DNA of 54,146 bases. It comes from CAVQGZ01 sp964356295 (GTDB taxonomy: Bacteria > Actinomycetota > Actinomycetes > Jiangellales > Jiangellaceae). The translations under genes and the position numbers were made by a program. Shown in pieces: positions 41,156 to 47,507 of the stretch. The first letter of the stretch is position 1. Each line of letters opens with the position of its first letter. Below the pieces are notes generated by a model that was not told where the DNA came from, ran no database searches, and worked only from the letters and a program-made list of their open reading frames with translations. The stretch covers positions 1-54,146 of the forward strand of contig CAYHHE010000006.1 of the NCBI GenBank assembly GCA_964356295.1, in the 5' to 3' direction.

Positions 41156-41791
41156 CTACTCGGTGCGATCGCCGTCGCGGCGCGGGAAGCCGCGGATGCC
41201 GCGCCAGCCGAGTGTGGAGATCAGCCTGGTGGCCTCCGGACGGGGCAACGAGCCGTCCGAGGCAAGCCAGAACCGCGCCGCGACCTGAGCCATGCCGACC
41301 ATCCCGGCCGCCAGCAGCTGGGACTCCTCGGTGGAGCATCCGGTGTCCTCGGCGATCACCGGGGCGATGGCCTGAGCACAGCGCCGGGTGAGGGAGTCCA
41401 GCCGGTCGCGGACGGCGTCTGCGCTGGTCAGGTCGCTCTCGAACAGCAGCCGGAACGTCCCGCTCTCGCTGCCGACGAAGTCGAAGAAGGTCTCCATCGC
41501 CGCGGCCACCCGCCGCTTGTTGTCGTGGGTGGAGTCCAGGGCGTCGGTGACGCTGGCCACGAACGCGTCGATGCTGGAGTCCAGCAGCGCGAGGTACAGA
41601 TCGAGCTTGCCTGGGAAGTGCTGGTACAGCACGGGCTTGCTCACACCCGCCCGCTCGGCGATCTCGTCCATCAGCGCGGCGTGGTAGCCGCGCTCGACGA
41701 AGACCTCACGGGCAGCCTCGAGCAACTGGGCCCGGCGCTCCGATCGGGGCATACGGGGTCCGCGAAGCGTGGTGTCGGAGGTGGTTGTCAC
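41156..41791 (-). CDS. TetR family transcriptional regulator
   Basis: 211 aa. The N-terminal helix-turn-helix is RRAQLLEAAREVFVERGYHAALMDEIAERAGVSKPVLYQHFPGKLDLYLALLD. The C-terminal domain (about residues 70-200) is a typical ligand/dimer region with MVGMAQVAARFWL near its end. It is the Rv3208-type regulator; targets are unknown here. The small acidic protein and moeZ promoter lie about 350 nt away and contain a 13-bp inverted repeat that could be its operator, but this is speculation. Confidence 0.9.
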   Translation of the reverse strand: MTTTSDTTLRGPRMPRSERRAQLLEAAREVFVERGYHAALMDEIAERAGVSKPVLYQHFPGKLDLYLALLDSSIDAFVASVTDALDSTHDNKRRVAAAMETFFDFVGSESGTFRLLFESDLTSADAVRDRLDSLTRRCAQAIAPVIAEDTGCSTEESQLLAAGMVGMAQVAARFWLASDGSLPRPEATRLISTLGWRGIRGFPRRDGDRTE

Positions 41792-41864
41792 TGTCCTGAC
41801 CGTTCGGAGTCGGTGGGCACCCGCCTGAGCCCGCGGATCATCCGATGTTACTCGCCAGTAGGTT

Positions 41865-42116
41865 CTAGCGGTACTCGTCCTCGTCGTTCTCGATCTCTCG
41901 AGCCTGCTCGGCGAGGTCGGCGAGATCGACGTCGAACGGGACGTCGCGGGCAGGCGCGGATGGGGGCGAGCCGCCGTCCGCGGGGCGCGCCTGCTCGGCC
42001 GCGTCCTCCAGGGGGACCTCGACCGATGCCTGCACGTCGCTCTCCGGCTCCACCTCGACCTGAAGGTCGTCCAAGGGCACGATCGGGCGCTGCGACGGGC
42101 CAGTGCGCTCGGTCAT
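41865..42116 (-). CDS. Small acidic protein of unknown function, divergent from moeZ
   Basis: 83 aa. Starts MTERTGPSQRPIVPLDDLQVEVEPESD and ends in REIENDEDEYR; about a quarter of residues are Asp or Glu, and it has a Pro/Ser/Ala-rich middle. It looks intrinsically disordered; no family is recognised. GAGGGGG precedes the ATG. TAGGCT on the reverse strand (42187-42182) gives a 65-nt leader. The frame continues far upstream antisense to moeZ, but that part is a shadow. Coding status is plausible because of the promoter, ribosome-binding site and position between two conserved genes. Confidence 0.55.
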   Translation of the reverse strand: MTERTGPSQRPIVPLDDLQVEVEPESDVQASVEVPLEDAAEQARPADGGSPPSAPARDVPFDVDLADLAEQAREIENDEDEYR

Positions 42117-42165
42117 GGGGTCCCCCTCGGTTGGTCCTCGGGCGGCCCGGACGGGCCGACGCGTC

Positions 42166-42207
42166 CCTGCGATGTTCCTGGAGCCTACGCCTCGGGAACA
42201 TCGCAGG
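42166..42207. promoter_or_regulatory. 13-bp inverted repeat centred on a divergent -10 core (putative operator)
   Basis: Arms CCTGCGATGTTCC (42166-42178) and GGAACATCGCAGG (42195-42207) are perfectly complementary. Between them lie reverse TAGGCT (42187-42182) and forward TACGCC (42186-42191). The dyad axis (42186.5) falls exactly on their shared TA. The repeat spans both promoters, so it is best read as a DNA operator, since neither transcript would contain both arms. Confidence 0.7.
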
Positions 42208-42220
42208 AACGCCGGTGGTT
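42195..42220 (+). promoter_or_regulatory. Possible SigR/SigH-type promoter of moeZ
   Basis: GGAAC at 42195-42199, then 18 nt, then GTT at 42218-42220, fits the disulfide-stress ECF sigma consensus (GGAA(T/C)-N18/19-GTT). The -35 lies in the right arm of the inverted repeat. From memory, moeZ/moeB orthologues belong to SigR/SigH regulons in other actinobacteria. Confidence 0.4.
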
Positions 42221-42260
42221 CTCCTCGCCGACGACGAACGGTACGAGCGAGGAGCCTGTT

Positions 42261-43433
42261 GTGGTGTCCCTGCCGCCCCTGGTGGAACCCGCCGCGGAGC
42301 TGAGCCTGCAGGAGGTCCAGCGCTACTCCCGACACATCATCATCCCGGACGTCGGCATGGACGGGCAGAAGCGTCTGAAGAACGCGAAGGTCCTCGTCGT
42401 CGGCGCCGGGGGGCTGGGCTCTCCTGCCCTGCTCTACCTCGCGGCTGCCGGAGTGGGCACGATCGGGCTGGTCGAGTTCGACGTGGTGGACGAGTCGAAC
42501 CTGCAGCGCCAGGTCATCCACGGCCAGAGCGACGTCGGACGGTCCAAGGCCGAGTCGGCCCGCGACGCCATCGCCGAGACGAACCCCTACGTCCGCGTCG
42601 TCCTGCACGAGGTGCACCTGGACTCCGACAACGCCCTGGACATCTTCGCCGGCTACGACCTGATCGTCGACGGCACCGACAACTTCGCCACCCGCTACCT
42701 GGTCAACGACGCTGCGGTGCTGCTGGGCAAGCCGTACGTGTGGGGGTCGATCTTCCGCTTCGAGGGACAGGCGTCGGTGTTCTGGGACGAGCACGGACCG
42801 AACTACCGCGACCTCTACCCGGAGCCCCCGCCACCGGGCATGGTCCCGTCCTGCGCCGAGGGCGGGGTGCTCGGAGTGCTGTGCGCGTCCATCGGCTCGA
42901 TCATGGCCACCGAGGCGATCAAGCTCATCACCGGGATCGGCGACCCGCTGCTCGGTCGACTCATGGTCTTCGACGCGCTGGAGATGTCCTACCGAACCGT
43001 GAGGATCCGCAAGGACCCCGACGCCGAACCGATCACCGGGCTCATCGACTACGACGCCTTCTGCGGCTCGATGAGCCAGGCCGCCGGCGAGGCAGCCGCC
43101 GAGGCCACCATCGACGTCAAGACGCTCGCGCTGTGGCTGGAGGAGCGCCAACGGGGGGAGCGGGACTTCGAGCTCGTCGACGTCCGTGAGCGCGGTGAGT
43201 ACGACATCAGCCGAATCCCCGGGTCCGTGCTCATCCCGAAGGACCAGTTCCTCCTGCGGGACGCGGTGAGCCGCTTGCCGGACAAGCCGATCGTCTTCCA
43301 CTGCAAAGCCGGGGTGCGCTCCGCTGAGGTGCTGGCCGTGGCCAAGGCCGCTGGTCGCGACGATGCCGTGCACGTGGGCGGTGGGATCAACGCCTGGGTT
43401 CGACAGATCGACCCGTCCCAGCCGCTCTACTGA
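42261..43433 (+). CDS. moeZ: Adenylyltransferase/sulfurtransferase MoeZ
   Basis: 390 aa. An E1-like adenylation domain is followed by a rhodanese domain. RYSRHIIIPDVGMDGQKRL, VVGAGGLGSPALLYLAAAG and EFDVVDESNLQRQ bind ATP and substrate. FHCKAGVRSAEVLAV holds the persulfide cysteine. It activates sulfur-carrier protein C-termini (for example MoaD, ThiS or CysO) and transfers sulfur to them. GTG 42261 has GAGGAG six nt upstream. The cysteine CxxC motif of some E1-like enzymes is not obvious. It is divergent from a small acidic gene with a shared promoter region. Confidence 0.94.
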   Translation: MVSLPPLVEPAAELSLQEVQRYSRHIIIPDVGMDGQKRLKNAKVLVVGAGGLGSPALLYLAAAGVGTIGLVEFDVVDESNLQRQVIHGQSDVGRSKAESARDAIAETNPYVRVVLHEVHLDSDNALDIFAGYDLIVDGTDNFATRYLVNDAAVLLGKPYVWGSIFRFEGQASVFWDEHGPNYRDLYPEPPPPGMVPSCAEGGVLGVLCASIGSIMATEAIKLITGIGDPLLGRLMVFDALEMSYRTVRIRKDPDAEPITGLIDYDAFCGSMSQAAGEAAAEATIDVKTLALWLEERQRGERDFELVDVRERGEYDISRIPGSVLIPKDQFLLRDAVSRLPDKPIVFHCKAGVRSAEVLAVAKAAGRDDAVHVGGGINAWVRQIDPSQPLY

Positions 43434-43500
43434 GCCGGACGCCCCCCGCCCTCGCCCCCGCCTCGCCTCCTGCGCCATGTCGTGCTTCGGCCGGGCCCGA

Positions 43501-43588
43501 CGATCTTGACGTGAGCGTCGACCGTCCCGGCGTGTTGCGGCGCTGACGTCAAGATCGCGCGGGACGGGCGGCAGAAACGTCAAGATCG
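43501..43588. repeat. CGATCTTGACGT inverted and direct repeats
   Basis: CGATCTTGACGT (43501-43512) has its perfect complement at 43546-43557 and again at 43577-43588. A degenerate copy (GGATCTTGGACG) is at 43607-43618. The 12-nt arms enclose 33 nt. They share a GATC core with the other intergenic repeats. Confidence 0.85.
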
Positions 43589-43616
43589 CGGGGGCTCGGG
43601 GTGCGGGGATCTTGGA

Positions 43617-43690
43617 CGGCCCGGGGGTCCGGGGGCGGCCCGGGGGTCCGGGGCCGGCCCGGGGGTCCGGGGGCGGCCCGGGGGGCGGAC
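43617..43690. repeat. 19-bp G/C-rich tandem repeat
   Basis: Nearly four copies of CGGCCCGGGGGTCCGGGGG start at 43617, 43636, 43655 and 43674, the last partial. They end just before the stop of the flippase-like gene. Such runs are prone to slippage; no coding role is evident. Confidence 0.9.
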
Positions 43691-43703
43691 GAGACCAGGA
43701 CGG

Positions 43704-46241
43704 TCACAGGGCGCCGGCGCGCTGGAGCCTGGTCCAGGCGTACCAGCCGATCGGGATCGGCAGCCAGAAGGTGGCCAGCCGGAAGATGATGACGGCCGAG
43801 ATCGCCTCGCCACCGGGTACCCCCGCAGCGGTCAGGCCCGCGGTGAGAGCCGCCTCGACGGCACCCAGGCCACCGGGCGTGGGGACGATGCTTCCGACGG
43901 CGTTGCCGGAGACGAAGATCAGGGTGGCGGTTGCGATGGGGATCTCGGCGCCCACGGCCGCAACGCTGGCGTACAGGGCGACCCCGTAGGCGAGGGTGAG
44001 CAGCAGGTTCCCACCCAGGCCCATGGCCAGCCGCTTGGGGTCCTGCACGGCGTCCAGCAGCCGTGGCAGGCCACGCTCGATGAACGACCGCCAGGCCTTT
44101 GTCGCCCGCGTGCGCACAGCCGGCACCAGCCAGAGCACCACGGCCGCGGTCAGCACCACCACGCCCACCGCTACGAGCACCGTCGAGAGCCGGATGCCGA
44201 AGGTCACCTCCCGGCCGGTGAGCAGCGCTAGCACGATGATCAACGGCACGCTCACCAGGAACGCGGCTGCCTGGGAGGCAGCAACGCTGGCGGCTGCGGA
44301 CGGCAGCGAGATCCCCATCCGCAGCAGCAGCCGGCTGTTCATCGCGGCGATGCCCAGCGCGGACGGGGCGACCAGTCGGACGAACCCCAGTGCCACCTGG
44401 GTGCTGAAGACGCGTCCCAACGGCACCTTCTCCGGCACGAAGCCGATCAGACCCCAGGCCGCTCCCAGATACGTCAGCGAGGACGCGACCAGCGTGACGA
44501 GGATCCACCACGGGTCCGCAGCCCGAACCGTGCCGATCACGTCGACCCCCGCGAGGTTGGTCCCCACGAGGTAGACCGCGAGCAGGATCGACAGGGCAGA
44601 CAGCAGGGCGCGGGGCCGCAGCCGCTCCAGGCTGATGGTCTCGACGGATGGTGGCTCGGCCCGCTCCCGCACCTGGTCCCGGACACGCTCGAGCAGCTCG
44701 CCGCTGCTGCCCAGCCGGGCCCGGGTGCTGGACGGCAGCGCCAGCGGCTGCACCAGCGGGAGCGCCGCCCCGACGGAGTCGCGTCCCATCGTCCGTACCG
44801 CCGCTGCGACGGCACCACGCGGGCCCACCACGCTGCTGGTCAGGACGAGCAGCTGCGCGATGTCGGCCGACATCGCGGTGTCGCTGGCGGCGACGACCGC
44901 GCTGTAGTGCTCGAGTACCCAGGCGTGCCCGGCCGGGTCCAACGCGATGGTCTCCGCTGCCAGCTGGCGGTGCGCGATCCCCGCTGCGTGCATCCGCTGC
45001 ACCTGGTCCCACAGGTCGTCGAGGGTGTCCTGGCCAAGCAGGCTCGCCTCGGGTCCGGGTGGCACCTCTTCGTACTGCCAGGGCACCTGGTGGGGCATCG
45101 CGCCTGCCGACTCGGTCTCAGTGGCCTCGAGCGCCTCGTCTGCCTCGTCCGCGGCGCGTTCCTGCCCGTCGGGGGTCTGCGAGGCTCCGTGGGCGGCCAG
45201 CAGGTCGCTGAGGCGGTCGGCCGGTGCCCGCTCGTAGAGCAGGGCGATGGCGTCCAGGCCGAGTGCGAAGCAGGCACACAGCCGCGGGCTGCGGACCCCG
45301 GCCTCACGCAGCGCCAGGGCCGCGAGGGCGCGCTGGTCGGTGCCCCCGCGCATCGTCACGCTCTCTCGCGGCAGGATGTCGCCCCGCAGCCGCAGCCACC
45401 GCCAGCCGTTGGCGAGCAGACCCGTGCCCTCGCGGTCCCGGTCGAGCACCACCAGGTCGAGGTCTTCGGTGTCGGTGCGCACCTGGTAGAGGCGCGGCCA
45501 CGCGTCGGAGCGGCAGGTCAGCCCGCGCACCGCGACACCGTGGGTGTACAGGCCGGTGGCGATCGTCCCCCCACTGGGCCGTTGGGTGGGCACCCCGGAC
45601 CCGAGCCGAACCGTCAGGGCCACCGCCCGCCCGATGAGCAGCCCCAGGGCTGCGCCCTGCGGCGTGACCTGGCCGCCGAGCAGCAGGTCGGCCACCCCAC
45701 CCAGCACGGCCATGAGCGAGAGCCGCTGCACCCACGGGCGCTCCGCCCAGCCGACCACCGAGACCAGCGCCACCGTCGCTGCGGCGCTGGTCGGGAAGAT
45801 CAACCCGGACGTGGGCGGGCGGAAGGCCGCAGCAAGCGACTCCGGAGCGGCGTCAGACTGGAGCAACACCGACATGAGGCCGAGCAGCACCGCCGTGAGC
45901 ACACCCGCCATGACCATCTCCGCGGCGGTCCGTCCGCGACGCTGAGCGATCTCGAGCCCGACGAAGCCGATCCACACCCCCAGCGTGCTGAACGCGGCGA
46001 CCAGAGCCAGCGGCAGCAGCAGCCAGCCGGGCACCAGCGCGCTGGCCTCGTTCAGGTCGCCTTCGATCCCAGCAACTGTGCGCTCGGCCGTGACCGACAG
46101 GACGACGACTACGACGATCCCGGCGAGGGTGAGGGCAAGCCGCGCAGCGTCCAGTGGCCGGCGGGACCGACGCGCCATGGGCGGCTCATCGATCAGGACC
46201 GGTGGCTCGCGCTCGTCCACCAAGACGGTGCTTGTCGACAT
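43704..46241 (-). CDS. Large flippase-like membrane protein (LPG-synthase TM/UPF0104 domain) with embedded kinase-like domain
   Basis: 845 aa. About six membrane helices span residues 30-225. A cytoplasmic middle region (about 260-510) reads like a lipopolysaccharide/RIO-kinase fold: LRGGTDQRALAALALREAGVRSP-type helix, LLYERAP, MHAAGIAHRQLAAETI and GHAWVLEHYSAVV occupy the catalytic-loop and DFG positions. The catalytic Asp is replaced (HRQL) and no DFG is seen, so it is probably a pseudokinase. The C-terminal about 300 residues are a UPF0104 domain with eight helices (IFVSGNAVGSIVPTPGGLGAVEAALTAGLTAAGV). It may move lipid-linked sugars or other amphipaths. ATG 46241 has GGAGG very close upstream. 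Confidence 0.8.
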   Translation of the reverse strand: MSTSTVLVDEREPPVLIDEPPMARRSRRPLDAARLALTLAGIVVVVVLSVTAERTVAGIEGDLNEASALVPGWLLLPLALVAAFSTLGVWIGFVGLEIAQRRGRTAAEMVMAGVLTAVLLGLMSVLLQSDAAPESLAAAFRPPTSGLIFPTSAAATVALVSVVGWAERPWVQRLSLMAVLGGVADLLLGGQVTPQGAALGLLIGRAVALTVRLGSGVPTQRPSGGTIATGLYTHGVAVRGLTCRSDAWPRLYQVRTDTEDLDLVVLDRDREGTGLLANGWRWLRLRGDILPRESVTMRGGTDQRALAALALREAGVRSPRLCACFALGLDAIALLYERAPADRLSDLLAAHGASQTPDGQERAADEADEALEATETESAGAMPHQVPWQYEEVPPGPEASLLGQDTLDDLWDQVQRMHAAGIAHRQLAAETIALDPAGHAWVLEHYSAVVAASDTAMSADIAQLLVLTSSVVGPRGAVAAAVRTMGRDSVGAALPLVQPLALPSSTRARLGSSGELLERVRDQVRERAEPPSVETISLERLRPRALLSALSILLAVYLVGTNLAGVDVIGTVRAADPWWILVTLVASSLTYLGAAWGLIGFVPEKVPLGRVFSTQVALGFVRLVAPSALGIAAMNSRLLLRMGISLPSAAASVAASQAAAFLVSVPLIIVLALLTGREVTFGIRLSTVLVAVGVVVLTAAVVLWLVPAVRTRATKAWRSFIERGLPRLLDAVQDPKRLAMGLGGNLLLTLAYGVALYASVAAVGAEIPIATATLIFVSGNAVGSIVPTPGGLGAVEAALTAGLTAAGVPGGEAISAVIIFRLATFWLPIPIGWYAWTRLQRAGAL

Positions 46242-46315
46242 CGCCTCCGATCGTCCCACGTGCTGCGCCGTCGGGGGGCTACCGGTGCGCGCGCCCTTGC
46301 GGGCAGGCTGGCGGG

Positions 46316-46627
46316 GTGGAGGCACAGCAGGGTGGGGCGGCGGACCTGGTCGCCGCCCTCGTCGCTGCCGTGCCGCCAGGTCGGGCCACCACCTACGGCG
46401 ACCTTGCACGGCTGGCCAGCGACGTGGGAGCGCGACCGGTCACCGCGAGGATGGTCGGACGCCTGCTGTCCGCCTCGACCGCGGACATCCCGTGGTGGCG
46501 GGTGGTGGCTCACGACGGCCGGCTCCCACCAGGTCTCGAGGGGCCCGCGCTGCAGCGTCTTCTCGCCGAGGGGTGCCCGATGCGCTCCGGGAAGGTCGAC
46601 CTGCGGCTGGCCCGATGGCGCGGCTGA
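46316..46627 (+). CDS. Alkyltransferase-like (MGMT-family) DNA-binding protein
   Basis: 103 aa, only the DNA-binding domain of O6-alkylguanine-DNA methyltransferase. PPGRATTYGDLARLASDVGARPVTARMVGRLLS is the helical core. In place of the active-site PCHRVV there is PWWRVV, so the nucleophilic cysteine is missing and it cannot transfer alkyl groups. Such ATL proteins bind alkylated DNA and hand it to nucleotide-excision repair. GTG 46316 is the most plausible start. It converges with the thioesterase gene (26 nt). Confidence 0.85.
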   Translation: MEAQQGGAADLVAALVAAVPPGRATTYGDLARLASDVGARPVTARMVGRLLSASTADIPWWRVVAHDGRLPPGLEGPALQRLLAEGCPMRSGKVDLRLARWRG

Positions 46628-46653
46628 CCCGCTGCCCGCCGGCGTGGCTAGGT

Positions 46654-47469
46654 TCAGCGCGGCTCGACGAACAGAGTCTGCGCGGCGCCTCCCACCGCTC
46701 CCTTCCCGTCACCAAGGACGGTCTGGGTCAGCCCGATCCCGTGCTGGTCCAGGACGGTCCGGGCCGACATCCACATCTGCGAGCCGGTCGGCTCGCGGTG
46801 CAGATGGATCGAGATCTCGGTGTTGACGAACACCATCGACTGCGGGTCGGCGACTGCGGAGATCCCGCTCCCGGCGTCAGCGACGACGGCGAGGTGCTCC
46901 ACGCCGATGGGCGCCTCCCCGTCGACCAGGTTCACCAGCAGCCGCGTCCAGACCGTGGTCGGCCCCAGCTCGGCGAACGAGCCGTGCACCGGTGACCACT
47001 CCACGGCATCGAGGTAACCACCTGTCCATCCCGGTGGCGGGGCCTGTCGTGTGCCCGGCCCGGGCGCAGGGTCGGTGGGCGTCGGCGGGAGGTCCAGTGC
47101 AGTGGCGGCGCGCCGCACCAGCCACGCGCTGGCCCGGACCAGTGGCGTGTCCGGGGAGTCGACGGCCGCAAGCTGGGAGGTGACCCAAGCGACCCGTCGT
47201 CCGGGCCGCTGCACCGACGCGTGGACCACGAGGTCGGTCACCGGGACCGGTGCCAGGATGTCGGCGGTGAGGCGGGCGAGCAGCCCATGAGGCGGCGTGT
47301 GACCGAGCTTGTGCATCGCACGGGCCAGCAGAGCCGTCGGCGGGCCTGCGTGCTGCAGGTGGGCTTCCCATGGGCCGACAGTGTGCCTGGTGGCCCGGTA
47401 CCGGCCGACGAACACCGCCCCGCCGTCCCCGGTCTCTTCCAGGCGCTGGTAGAAGCAGGACGGCGTCAC
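46654..47469 (-). CDS. Thioesterase-family (TesB-like, double hot-dog) protein
   Basis: 271 aa. GRYRATRHTVGPWEAHLQHAGPPTALLARAM is the first hot-dog domain. GVEHLAVVADAGSGISAVADPQSMVFVNTEISIHLHREP is the second, with an Asp in the TesB-like active region. A Pro-rich linker (TPTDPAPGPGTRQAPPPG) joins them. Acyl-CoA substrates are expected but not identified. The start is GTG 47469, with a CACAAT hexamer six nt upstream that could be a -10 box. It is divergent from adnA. Confidence 0.83.
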   Translation of the reverse strand: MTPSCFYQRLEETGDGGAVFVGRYRATRHTVGPWEAHLQHAGPPTALLARAMHKLGHTPPHGLLARLTADILAPVPVTDLVVHASVQRPGRRVAWVTSQLAAVDSPDTPLVRASAWLVRRAATALDLPPTPTDPAPGPGTRQAPPPGWTGGYLDAVEWSPVHGSFAELGPTTVWTRLLVNLVDGEAPIGVEHLAVVADAGSGISAVADPQSMVFVNTEISIHLHREPTGSQMWMSARTVLDQHGIGLTQTVLGDGKGAVGGAAQTLFVEPR

Positions 47470-47507
47470 CCGGTCATTGTGTCAGGGGTGTCTGCTGAGA
47501 TCGGCGC

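Larger units (their letters stand above)
43434..43703. other. Repeat-rich gap between convergent moeZ and flippase-like gene
   Basis: 270 bases with no gene. It contains GATCTTGACGT inverted/direct repeats (43501-43588) and a 19-bp C/G-rich tandem repeat (43617-43690). A few bases of CCGCC-rich spacer start the gap. Confidence 0.8.

Noticed and set aside
38806..41391. 861-codon forward frame
   Set aside because: It crosses the DEAD-box, ferritin-like and DUF3107 genes, whose motifs are on other frames; it is a GC-driven shadow.
42166..42207. Intrinsic terminator or RNA hairpin reading of the 13-bp inverted repeat
   Set aside because: It lies in a divergent promoter region, is centred on -10 elements and lacks a U tract; neither transcript includes both arms.
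41865..43583. Extended 572-codon frame antisense to moeZ
   Set aside because: Only the last 83 codons downstream of ATG 42116 lie outside moeZ and have a promoter and ribosome-binding site; the rest is shadow.
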